A stretch of 64,000 nucleotides of DNA, from positions 1 through 64,000 of the forward strand of contig CAMWRX010000003.1 of the NCBI GenBank assembly GCA_947176765.1, written 5' to 3'. The notes beneath the pieces were generated by a model. That model had not been told where the DNA came from. It saw only the letters and a list, made by a program, of their open reading frames with translations, and did no database searches. Made by a program: the position numbers and the translations under genes. This document shows positions 37,464 through 46,629 of this stretch, piece after piece; the first letter of the stretch is position 1; every line of letters begins with the position of its first letter. The DNA is from an uncultured bacterium (lineage in GTDB: Bacteria; Bacillota; Clostridia; Oscillospirales; Oscillospiraceae).

Positions 37464-38431
37464 AGCGAAGTTTCGGAGAACTTCTTCGACGTGGTGTTCG
37501 CAATGATCAGCAGAACCACGTTGATGATGGAGTTAAACAGGCCGATGGCCGTGGCGTAGCTCTGGTTGGGAATGCCGGTCAGGCCCTGCTTGTAGACGTA
37601 GGTGGCGATGAGTTCGCTGACGCCCAGGTTGCCGTCGGTCTGCATCAGCAGCGCCTTCTCATAGCCCACGCCCATCAGTCCGCCGATGGACATGATCAGC
37701 ATCACGCTCACCATGGGCAGGATGGCCGGCAGATCCACGTGGAGCATCCGCTGGAACCGGGTGGCCCCGTCCAGGATGGCCGCCTCGTGCTGGCCCGGGT
37801 CCACGTTGGACAGGGCCGCGATGTAAATGATGGCGCTCCAGCCAAAGTCCTGCCAGTTGCTGGACAGGATGTACAGCGGACGGAAGGCCGAGCTCTCCAG
37901 GAAGTAGGACACCCGGTCAAATCCCATGCCTGCCGCGATGTTGTTGACCAGGCCGTACCGGCCAAAGAACAGGGTCAACATACCGACCAAAACCACCAGG
38001 GAGATGAAGTGGGGGCCGTTGAAGATGGTCTGGAGAATCTTTGCCGTCCGCTTCCCCTTCATGGAGTTGAGCATCAAAGAGATGATGATGGGTAGCGGGA
38101 AGCCGATGACGAAGCCGATGATACACAGAAGGAAGGTGTTCTTCATCAGGGGCCAGAACTGCACATCGGTAAAGAAACGAGTGAAGTTTTGGAAGCCGAT
38201 CCAAATCGTGGTGTCGGAGAAGATCTTGTCCCCGGGCATGAAATCCTGGAACGCGATCAGCACGCCGTAGATGGGCAGGTAGTTGAACAGGAACACCACA
38301 AGCACCGCGGGAAACACCATAATGAGGAGTGGGTGGTTCTCCCTCAGCGCCTTCAGCGTCTTTCCGGGCTTCTTTGCGGCTTTGGCCGGCACCGACAGGG
38401 CTGGCGATCCGGCTTTGACTTTTTCCATACA
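37457..38431 (-). CDS. Carbohydrate ABC transporter permease (LplB-like)
   Basis: DGATRFQRMLHVDLPAILPMVSVMLIMSIGG. Confidence 0.92.
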   Translation of the reverse strand, partial: CMEKVKAGSPALSVPAKAAKKPGKTLKALRENHPLLIMVFPAVLVVFLFNYLPIYGVLIAFQDFMPGDKIFSDTTIWIGFQNFTRFFTDVQFWPLMKNTFLLCIIGFVIGFPLPIIISLMLNSMKGKRTAKILQTIFNGPHFISLVVLVGMLTLFFGRYGLVNNIAAGMGFDRVSYFLESSAFRPLYILSSNWQDFGWSAIIYIAALSNVDPGQHEAAILDGATRFQRMLHVDLPAILPMVSVMLIMSIGGLMGVGYEKALLMQTDGNLGVSELIATYVYKQGLTGIPNQSYATAIGLFNSIINVVLLIIANTTSKKFSETSLW

Positions 38432-38610
38432 ATAATCTCCTTCCTTTATAATGGAATTCATTGCCCGACGTTTTCATCCGCCAGGCAGCGCTGCCATGAC
38501 AGACACCTCCTGTTCCTGTTTTGGTTTACTGTGCTGTTCTCTGTAAACCGCTCTGCATCCAAGCGGGTCACATTCTTGTTTTCTGCTTGAAATGAAACGT
38601 TCTTTATTTC

Positions 38611-38639
38611 CACAATGTAACCCGCAAGTTTACATTGTG
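38611..38639. promoter_or_regulatory. Candidate operator: 10-bp perfect inverted repeat
   Basis: CACAATGTAA-cccgcaagt-TTACATTGTG between divergent operon and LacI-type regulator. Confidence 0.6.
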
Positions 38640-38646
38640 TTTACAA

Positions 38647-38665
38647 TTTACATATATACTGTAAA
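38647..38665. promoter_or_regulatory. Second candidate operator palindrome
   Basis: TTTACA-TATATAC-TGTAAA. Confidence 0.5.
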
Positions 38666-38859
38666 TCTCTTTTCACTAAATGTCAATAGAAAATTAACAC
38701 AATGACAAAAAACGTAAATTTAGCTAAAACAAGACGGCGGTTATTGTGCAATAACTACATAGCAAAAATTTCAAGTTTACAAAATGCACATCTTGCTTTT
38801 TCGTTTTGAGTATGATACAGTAAATAAAAAAACAGCGGCAGCACAAGGAGGACGTCATC

Positions 38860-39897
38860 ATGGCGGTACGGCGGGTAACCATGCAGGACATCGCGGATGC
38901 CTGCGGCCTGTCCAGAAATACAGTTTCCAAGATATTCAATGACCGGGGCGCGGTCCCGGAAGCCACGCGGCGCATGGTACTGGAAAAGGCCCAGGCCCTT
39001 GGCTACCACCAGCTGCCGGAGGAGGCCGCGAACCCCGATTCGCGCCGTCAAAATATCGCGCTGTTTACCAGCAATATGCCCACGGAGTATCACTTTGGAA
39101 CCTTTTTTATCCCGGCGTTTGCCGGGCAGCTCAGCCGTGCCGGATATACGCTGATGATGGTTGAGCTGTCTGAGGAAGATCTGCGGCTGCGCCGCCTGCC
39201 GGCGCAGCTATCCCTGGAGCAGATTGCCGGGATTATGGGCATTGAGCTGTTCGACCGGGGATATTTGGATATGCTCTGCGGCCTGGGCCTGCCCGCTATT
39301 TTTGTCGATGCCTATTCCGGCGCGAACACCGCCCTTTTAAATTACGATCTGATCTCCATGGAGAACACCGCCAGCACCATTGCCATGACTAAGCACCTCA
39401 TCAGCGCCGGGGCGCGGCATATCGGCTTTATCGGAGACACCGACCACTGCAACAGCTTCCACGAACGGTGGATTGGTTTTGCCTCCGCCCTCGCGGACGC
39501 CGGGCTCACCCTGGACCGAACGATCTGCATTCTTGACAAGGACGGGCCGCAATACAACGACCTGAGTTGGATCATGTCCCGCCTCCAGGCGATGCCCCGG
39601 CTCCCCGATGCCTTTTTCTGCGCAAATGATTTTCTTGCCCTGCGTCTGATGACAGTCCTCAAGCAAATGGGCGTTTCGATCCCGGATCAGGTCATGGTAG
39701 CCGGTTTTGACGGACTCCCGCAGTGTGCCGTCGTGGAGCCAGCCCTGTCCACCATCCAGATCCCCAGCACTGACATAGGCAGGCTGGCCGCAGACATACT
39801 CTTGGCCCGTATCGGAAACCCTGACCGGCCCTATTGCACCACCTATGTCAAGACCACCCCCGTCCTACGCGCTTCCACCTCCCGCAGCCAGAAATAG
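38860..39897 (+). CDS. LacI-family transcriptional regulator
   Basis: VTMQDIADACGLSRNTVSKIFNDRGAVPEATRRMV. Confidence 0.94.
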   Translation: MAVRRVTMQDIADACGLSRNTVSKIFNDRGAVPEATRRMVLEKAQALGYHQLPEEAANPDSRRQNIALFTSNMPTEYHFGTFFIPAFAGQLSRAGYTLMMVELSEEDLRLRRLPAQLSLEQIAGIMGIELFDRGYLDMLCGLGLPAIFVDAYSGANTALLNYDLISMENTASTIAMTKHLISAGARHIGFIGDTDHCNSFHERWIGFASALADAGLTLDRTICILDKDGPQYNDLSWIMSRLQAMPRLPDAFFCANDFLALRLMTVLKQMGVSIPDQVMVAGFDGLPQCAVVEPALSTIQIPSTDIGRLAADILLARIGNPDRPYCTTYVKTTPVLRASTSRSQK

Positions 39898-39950
39898 CAG
39901 TATCGCATACAAAACGCCAGCCGGTAGTCTCGGCTGGCGTTTAACTTAAA

Positions 39951-40290
39951 TTGTCGGGCGATTATTCCAACATTCTGAAGGGGAACTTCAACCCCCGGTA
40001 CTGTGACGGTGTGGAGGAATGGCGCAATCGGACTTGCCGGGAGTTGGCGGCACAGGAGAACTTCAAGGGAAAGGCGCCCTGGGCGTGTATGGCCGGTACT
40101 ACCGCCGCTACACCGCCCGCAGAAAAGTGCGGCAGATCAAGGAGGACGAGTTCAAAAAGCGGCGGTACGAGGCCAAGCGCTTGCGGATGACTATGAGGCG
40201 GGGGAACTCACGGTTGAGGAATATACGCAGTGGATGGAGGACTATTTCCCGAACCGCAAAAAGCCGAAAGGCAAAAATACGGGGCAGTAA
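39951..40290 (+). pseudogene. Frameshifted remnant of a small basic protein
   Basis: Sense continues across frames: NFNPRYCDGVEEWRNRTCRELAAQENFKGKAPWA / GVYGRYYRRYTARRKVRQIKEDEFKKRRYEAKRLR / ADDYEAGELTVEEYTQWMEDYFPNRKKPKGK. Confidence 0.6.
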
Positions 40291-40357
40291 AAGATCGCCG
40301 GTCGGCAAGCAGCATTTACGCGCTTAAATTTCAGGCAAAATTTTTCTGATGATGGGC

Positions 40358-40384
40358 TAAAGTTTTAAAAAACCGGGCCGATAT
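40358..40384 (+). promoter_or_regulatory. Sigma-28 (SigD/FliA) promoter of flagellin
   Basis: TAAA (40358-40361) - 15 nt - GCCGATAT (40377-40384). Confidence 0.88.
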
Positions 40385-40622
40385 AAAAAACGAAAGCAGA
40401 AAAGAAAACGCGGTCAGGTTCCATACAGCTTGTCCGCAGCGCAGCTTTCAAGAGCAAAAGTAATATTGTTTTCACCCGGTTCCGGGCCGGTTGGAATACA
40501 TCCCTCAGCGCCGGATGAACGCAGCGCCCCGGCCAGGTCGCTGCGAGAAGCCGGATGTCCTATGTGCGAAGGCAATGGATGGCCGAAGCACACAAAATAA
40601 TTGATAAAAAGGAGTTTATATC

Positions 40623-42395
40623 ATGCGCGTACAACATAACATTATGGCGATGAACGCCTACCGCAACTACACCAACAATGTCTCCGCGATGAAGAAGAAC
40701 CTGGAGAAGCTCTCCTCCGGCTACAAGATCAACCGCGCCGGTGACGACGCCGCTGGTCTGGCCATTTCCGAGAAGATGCGCGCCCAGATCACCGGCCTGA
40801 AGACCGCCCAGAAGAACGCCAAGGACGGCATCAGCCTGGTGCAGACCGCTGAGGGCGCCCTCCAGGAAGTTCACGATATGCTCAACCGTATGGTCGAGCT
40901 GGCCACCCAGTCCGCCAACGGCACCTACGACAACAACACTGACCGCGACCAGCTGCAGAAAGAGGTCAACCAGCTCCGCTCCGAGATCAACCGCATCGCC
41001 GACAGCGCCAACTTCAACGGCATCAAGCTGTTCGACGGCTCCATGGAGGCCGACGGCGTTGAGTACTCCGTCGGCAGCAAGACCGACCTGGAGATCCTGG
41101 CTACCGGCACCACGAAGGTTACTACCGCCGGCACCAACACCATCGTCCACAAGAGCGGCCAGCAGGCCACCAAGACCAAGTTCTCCGTTGAGCTGGAGAA
41201 CATCTCCTTCGCCACCTCCGCCGCCACCCAGACCTTCACCGTTACTGTCGGCGGCGCCGCTATTACCGGCACCGGCTCTGGCAACGCCAGCGGCGCGGAT
41301 CTGGCCAACGCGATTGTGGGCTCCAAGGGCGAAAAAGAGGTCAAGATCGGCGGCGTGAGCTACAACGTGACGGCCGAGGGCTCCAAGCTGGTCTTTGAGA
41401 TGACCGACGCCGCTCTGGACAAGGCCACGAAAGCGGTCAGCTATACCGGTAACTTTGCCGTTACGGTCGGCGGCGCGACGGGCGGTACGCAGGGCGGCAC
41501 GGTCAACCTGGGCACCCAGGTCATCACCGAGGGCGCTCCCAAGGCCGGCGCCATCCTGGCCAACACCCAGCTCAAGACCGCTCTGACCGCTAAGGATATC
41601 GTGGACGGCAAGGCTATCACCGTCGGCGACACCACCTATGTGTTCGCCAGCAAGCAGTCTACCCTGGACGCCATCAAGGAAGCCGGCACCAACTTCAAGG
41701 CCGTGGACATCAGCGACCTGGTGGACGAGAACGGCACCCTGGACAACAACAAGGCCGGTTCCGGCAGCGCCCTGTCCGAGGCCCTCAGCCGCCTGACCGT
41801 GGCCGCCAAGGACAACAAGATGTTCACCGTGGGCCAGAATAATACCGACGGCACCCTGACCTTCCAGGAGAAGGTGTCCTACAACGGTGACGGCAAGGGT
41901 GGCCGGGCCGACCTGACCACCAAGGATGGCATCCAGAAGCAGATCCAGACCGGCACCTTCACCGCCAACAAGGTCCAGGCCAAGAACGGCACCGGCAAGG
42001 GCCTGACCCTCCAGATCGGCGACACCGCCGACAGCTACAACCAGCTGAAGGTGAGCCTGGGCGATATGCACGTGTCCTCCCTGGGCATTGCCGACATCGA
42101 CATCTCCGACCAGGACAACGCCGCCGCTGCTGTTGACGCCATCAAGGCCGCCATCAACAAGGTGTCCGACGTCCGTGGTACCCTGGGCGCCACCCAGAAC
42201 CGTTTGGACCACACCATCAACAACCTGTCCGTCATGACCGAGAATATCCAGGACGCCGAGTCCACCATCCGCGACGTGGATATCGCCGAGGAAATGATGG
42301 CCTACACCAAGAACAACATCCTGATCCAGTCCGCCCAGGCCATGCTGGCCCAGGCCAACCAGGTTCCCCAGGGTGTGCTCCAGCTGCTGGGCTAA
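40623..42395 (+). CDS. fliC: Flagellin
   Basis: MRVQHNIMAMNAYRNYTNN...LSSGYKINRAGDDAAGLAISEKMRAQI; C-terminus ESTIRDVDIAEEMMAYTKNNILIQSAQAMLAQANQVPQGVLQLLG. Confidence 0.97.
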   Translation: MRVQHNIMAMNAYRNYTNNVSAMKKNLEKLSSGYKINRAGDDAAGLAISEKMRAQITGLKTAQKNAKDGISLVQTAEGALQEVHDMLNRMVELATQSANGTYDNNTDRDQLQKEVNQLRSEINRIADSANFNGIKLFDGSMEADGVEYSVGSKTDLEILATGTTKVTTAGTNTIVHKSGQQATKTKFSVELENISFATSAATQTFTVTVGGAAITGTGSGNASGADLANAIVGSKGEKEVKIGGVSYNVTAEGSKLVFEMTDAALDKATKAVSYTGNFAVTVGGATGGTQGGTVNLGTQVITEGAPKAGAILANTQLKTALTAKDIVDGKAITVGDTTYVFASKQSTLDAIKEAGTNFKAVDISDLVDENGTLDNNKAGSGSALSEALSRLTVAAKDNKMFTVGQNNTDGTLTFQEKVSYNGDGKGGRADLTTKDGIQKQIQTGTFTANKVQAKNGTGKGLTLQIGDTADSYNQLKVSLGDMHVSSLGIADIDISDQDNAAAAVDAIKAAINKVSDVRGTLGATQNRLDHTINNLSVMTENIQDAESTIRDVDIAEEMMAYTKNNILIQSAQAMLAQANQVPQGVLQLLG

Positions 42396-42550
42396 TCCCA
42401 ACGCTGACGCAGTTTTTGGCAAAACCGCATAGACCCAACAGCGGGGGGCGGGCGCAAGCCCGCCCCCCTTTTCTATGATGGGGTCTGTGGGAAAACTGCC
42501 GCCCTCCCGGCGGCTTTCCCATATGCCCCAGCGAAAAGGAGAGGAACGCA

Positions 42551-44704
42551 ATGAAAAAGCCCCTGTTATCCATCGGCATCATTTTTAAGAACGAGATCCG
42601 CTGTCTGGAGCGCTGTCTGAAGTCCCTTCAGCCCCTGCGGGACGCTCTCCCCTGCGAGGTGGTGATGGCCGACACCGGGGCCACGGACGGGAGCCGCGCC
42701 GTGGCCAGGCAGTACGCCGACATTGTGTTTGATTTCCCGTGGATCAACGATTTTGCCGCCGCCCGCAACGCGGTCATGGACCGCTGCTCCGGAGAATGGT
42801 ACATGACCATCGACTGCGACGAGTGGGTGGATCCCAATATCGAGGGGTATGTAGCATTCCTGACCACGGACAAGCAGTTTGACTTTGCCTCGGTCATCGT
42901 CCGCAACTACAGCACGACGCAGCTGGACGAGGCCGGAGGCTACTCCGACTTTCTGGCGGTGCGCCTGCTGCGGATGTCCACAGGCAAGCGGTATGAGGGG
43001 GCTATTCATGAGCGTTGGCCACATGAGGGCGATCTGCGCACGATGATGATCCGGGGCGCCATATTCCACCACGACGGATACGCATACCAGGACCCGGCAA
43101 AGCAGAAGGAAAAGCAGGAGCGGAACATGAAACCGCTGCGGGAGGAGCTGAAACAGGATCCAAATAATTTGATCCTCCTGACCCAATGCATTGAGTCAGG
43201 CGACGGCCTGCCGGAGCAGGAGGACTATCTGCGCCGGGCCATGGCGGGGGTGGACGAAAAATGGTCCCAGTGGGAGCTGTTTGGCCCGGTGATCTACCGC
43301 TACGCGGTGCGCTTTGCCTACGCGAAAAGCCTGCCGGAATTGGAGGAGTGGATCCAAGCGGCGGAAGATAAATTCCCCAAATCCATCTTTACCCGGGTCG
43401 AGGTCGCCTATTTTTCCTTTGGGATCTATTGGAGCAAAAACGATTACGTCAAGAGCATTTACTGGGGGGAGAAATACCTCCAGGGGGTGGAGGACTACCA
43501 CGCCGGGAATTTTGACCGGGCTGATTTGCTGGCCAGCTCACTGTACAAGACAAACACCCACAGCAAGCTCAGTGTGGCCACGGTGCTGGCCTCCGCGTAT
43601 CTCCATGAGAAACAGCCGGAAAAATGCCTGCGGCTCATGGAGACCTTCAGCGGCCATCAGATGAACGCCAAACAGGCGGGAGACTGTGTGCGCAGCCTTT
43701 GCAATATACACAGCCACTACAGCATGGACACCGCCCCGCTCTTGCTGCGGCTTTGGGATGAGATTGGCCAGCCCTCCCCCACTCAGGAGCAGGCGGATAA
43801 GCGCCGGGCCAAGTTCATCCAAGTGGGCGCGGAGATGTTTGAGGGGGAATTTATCCACTCCGAGGAGGCGGAGGCGGACGTGGTACGCCACGCCTACGCC
43901 ACGTTCCGGCCCCTGGCGGACAAGTGCGAGCTGGGAATTGCCGCGGAAATACTGGAAACCGAGGACGCCCCCGTGCTGGAATCACTGCTGGGCAAGGCGG
44001 AGCAGCTGGAAAGGCTGCCCGGCTGCGTATTGGCCCACGCGCTGCGGTGCGGCGTACGCTTCCCGCTCCAGGACCGTCCGCTGACCATAGAGCAGATGGA
44101 CATTTTATCCGCGGGCATTGCCCGGGAAAAGGATGAATTGTATCACCTGGTGTGTCAGGCAGATGAAGCGGAAATTCCCGACAGCATACAGGAATTGGGC
44201 TGGATCCGGGGGTTATGCCTGAGCGCGTTGAAGGTGTGTCCCTGGAAGGAAATTGATGAGGACACCGGCCTGCTGTTATCCCGGGCCTTTGCCCGGGTGG
44301 AAAAAGCGTATCTTCCGGTGTGCTATGCCAAAGAGATTTTGAACCGGGAGAACCTGTTCCTGCTTCCGCCGCTGCATCGCTTTGGATTTTACTGTACCCA
44401 GGCGTTCGAGGCGCTGGACGCGGGGGATTCAGCGGGCTATGTGCGCCTGCTGAGGGAAGGCCTGACTGTTTGCGAGAGCGCGAAAAGCATGGTGGAATTT
44501 CTGGCAGAGCATACGCCTCAGCTTAAAACGCAAGGCCCTGCCACGGAGCTGGAGGTTCTGGCGGACCAGATCCGGACAGTCTTGTCCCAGTTTGCTTCGG
44601 ACGATCCGGCGGTGGCGGTGCTCAAATCCAGCGAGGCATATCAGAAGGTCGCGTATTTGATTGAGGGGGCTGAGGTCCCCATAGTGGGAGGCTTGCCGCA
44701 GTGA
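42551..44704 (+). CDS. Family 2 glycosyltransferase with long TPR-like C-terminal region
   Basis: LSIGIIFKNEIRCLERCLKSL...VMADTGATDGS...DFAAARNAVMDRCSGEWYMTIDCDEWV. Confidence 0.9.
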   Translation: MKKPLLSIGIIFKNEIRCLERCLKSLQPLRDALPCEVVMADTGATDGSRAVARQYADIVFDFPWINDFAAARNAVMDRCSGEWYMTIDCDEWVDPNIEGYVAFLTTDKQFDFASVIVRNYSTTQLDEAGGYSDFLAVRLLRMSTGKRYEGAIHERWPHEGDLRTMMIRGAIFHHDGYAYQDPAKQKEKQERNMKPLREELKQDPNNLILLTQCIESGDGLPEQEDYLRRAMAGVDEKWSQWELFGPVIYRYAVRFAYAKSLPELEEWIQAAEDKFPKSIFTRVEVAYFSFGIYWSKNDYVKSIYWGEKYLQGVEDYHAGNFDRADLLASSLYKTNTHSKLSVATVLASAYLHEKQPEKCLRLMETFSGHQMNAKQAGDCVRSLCNIHSHYSMDTAPLLLRLWDEIGQPSPTQEQADKRRAKFIQVGAEMFEGEFIHSEEAEADVVRHAYATFRPLADKCELGIAAEILETEDAPVLESLLGKAEQLERLPGCVLAHALRCGVRFPLQDRPLTIEQMDILSAGIAREKDELYHLVCQADEAEIPDSIQELGWIRGLCLSALKVCPWKEIDEDTGLLLSRAFARVEKAYLPVCYAKEILNRENLFLLPPLHRFGFYCTQAFEALDAGDSAGYVRLLREGLTVCESAKSMVEFLAEHTPQLKTQGPATELEVLADQIRTVLSQFASDDPAVAVLKSSEAYQKVAYLIEGAEVPIVGGLPQ

Positions 44705-45492
44705 AAGTGATCATTTTAGCAGGTGGTCTGGGCACCCGTATCAGCGAGGAAAGCCACCTCAAGCCCAAACCGATGATTACCATCGGGGACCAGCCCATTT
44801 TATGGCATATCATGAAGTATTATTCCAGCTTTGGTTTTAACGATTTTATCATCTGCTGCGGCTACAAAGGCCATATTATCAAGGAATACTTTGCGGATTA
44901 TTACCTGTACCGCTCCGACGTAACGTTCGACTTTTCCGATGAAAACCGCATGACGGTTCACCAAAATATCGCCGAGCCCTGGCGGGTAACCTTGGTGGAT
45001 ACCGGGCTGAACACACAAACCGGGGCCCGGGTGAAGCGGGTGCAGAAATACATCGGGGACGAAACGTTTATGCTCACCTACGGCGACGGCGTGAGCGATG
45101 TGGACTTGAACGCGCTGCTCAGTCAGCATCAGGCGTCTGGCAAGACGGTTACCCTCACCGGCATCCAGCCCGGTGGCCGCTTCGGTGTGCTGGACTTGGA
45201 GGGCCAAACCGTTGTCGGCTTCCGCGAGAAGGCCAAGGAGGACGGCGGCTGGATTAACGGCGGGTTTATGGTGATGGAGCCTGGTGTGTTCGACTATCTC
45301 AGCACAGAGGAAAGCTGTGTGATGGAGCAAAAACCCATGGAAAATCTTGCCCATGACGGCAGGCTGGGCATCTACAAGCACAATGGTTTCTGGCAGTGCA
45401 TGGATACCCAGCGTGACCGCAGCCAGTTGGAAGCCATTTGGAACAGAGGGGACGCGCCGTGGGCAGTGTGGCTTAAGGGAGGAAAATCATGA
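44701..45492 (+). CDS. rfbF: Glucose-1-phosphate cytidylyltransferase
   Basis: MKVIILAGGLGTRISEESHLKPKPMITIGDQPILWHIMKYYSSFGFNDFIICCGYKG. Confidence 0.95.
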   Translation: MKVIILAGGLGTRISEESHLKPKPMITIGDQPILWHIMKYYSSFGFNDFIICCGYKGHIIKEYFADYYLYRSDVTFDFSDENRMTVHQNIAEPWRVTLVDTGLNTQTGARVKRVQKYIGDETFMLTYGDGVSDVDLNALLSQHQASGKTVTLTGIQPGGRFGVLDLEGQTVVGFREKAKEDGGWINGGFMVMEPGVFDYLSTEESCVMEQKPMENLAHDGRLGIYKHNGFWQCMDTQRDRSQLEAIWNRGDAPWAVWLKGGKS

Positions 45493-46619
45493 AAGAATCT
45501 CAGCTTTTGCGGGCAAAAACGTTGGATTTGCGCTTGACTCGTCCGCTGACACCGGAGCGGCAGGCAAACAGCGCAAAAAACCAGGAGGAGGCGCTGGCGG
45601 GAAAAACGGTGCTCGAGGCTATGCCCCGGCGGTTTGTATTTGAGCTGACCAACGCCTGCAACTTGAACTGCAAGATGTGCGGCAGAAACTCTGCCGATTT
45701 CCGGCCCACTCGGTTCCAAATGGAATGGCTCACATACTTTGAACCTGTGGCCCATTTGGTGGAGGAGGTCACGCTCATGGGCTGGGGCGAGCCCACAGTC
45801 CACCCACAGTTTGCTGAGTTTTTGGACTGGGCCCACCGCCTGGGCCTGAGAAAGTATTTCTGCACCAACGGGATGCGGCTGGATAAACTGTTTGATGACA
45901 TTTTCCGAACGGAAACGGACATCATTGCCGTGAGTATGGATGGGGCCTGTGCCAAGACCAACGAGGAGATTCGCCGGGGTGCGGATTTCCAGAAGATCCT
46001 TCGGAATATTTCCGCCATCACGGAGTATAAGGCTGCCCACGGGCTGGAATTCCCGTACATGAACTTTGTTTTCACCGCAATGGATCAAAACCTGGGGGAA
46101 CTGCCTGATTTGGTGCGGCTGGCCGGAGAAATAGGACTGGACGAGGTAAAAGCAGTGTATCTCACAGCCTTTGATGAGAAAATGGCGCCTGAGATTCTCT
46201 ATGACAAGATGGCCCGAACCCGTGATGTATTTGAGGCGGCGATGGAAACAGGGCGCAAGTGCGGCGTGTCGCTGAAACTGCCCCATCTGGTAGGCGAAGA
46301 TCCCGCGGGCGGACAGTGCCATAAGACCTGCTACACGGCTTGGCGGGACTTTTTCTTGGGTTCTGACGGCTATGTGCGGCCCTGTATGTCCACGGCAGAA
46401 AAGCTGTTCCCGATTCAGCAGTATGCCAGCTTCGAGCAGATGTGGAATTCGGCGGAGTATCAGGAGCACCGCGGCCGGGTCAACGGGGAGAATATGGCGA
46501 TGTCCTGCCGGAACTGCTACCAGTCCTCCTATGCGAATTGGAACAGGCAGGAATCGTTTTTGCAGACAGGAAAGCAGTTTTCACCGGAGTGGCAGGATGG
46601 GAAAAATTCTAAAAATTAG
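45489..46619 (+). CDS. Radical SAM/SPASM protein
   Basis: ELTNACNLNCKMCGRNS (CxxxCxxC); C-terminal CHKTCYTAW/CMSTAEKLF/CRNCYQSS cysteines. Confidence 0.9.
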   Translation: MKESQLLRAKTLDLRLTRPLTPERQANSAKNQEEALAGKTVLEAMPRRFVFELTNACNLNCKMCGRNSADFRPTRFQMEWLTYFEPVAHLVEEVTLMGWGEPTVHPQFAEFLDWAHRLGLRKYFCTNGMRLDKLFDDIFRTETDIIAVSMDGACAKTNEEIRRGADFQKILRNISAITEYKAAHGLEFPYMNFVFTAMDQNLGELPDLVRLAGEIGLDEVKAVYLTAFDEKMAPEILYDKMARTRDVFEAAMETGRKCGVSLKLPHLVGEDPAGGQCHKTCYTAWRDFFLGSDGYVRPCMSTAEKLFPIQQYASFEQMWNSAEYQEHRGRVNGENMAMSCRNCYQSSYANWNRQESFLQTGKQFSPEWQDGKNSKN

Positions 46620-46629
46620 GTGAGAAACG

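Noticed and set aside
40390-40622. Known riboswitch (for example c-di-GMP class I) in the flagellin leader
   Set aside because: No convincing match to the conserved core by eye; left as an open structured-leader question
40560-42551. 663-aa antisense ORF across flagellin
   Set aside because: Low-complexity Gly/Val/Leu translation produced by the strong codon bias of the flagellin gene; no recognisable domain
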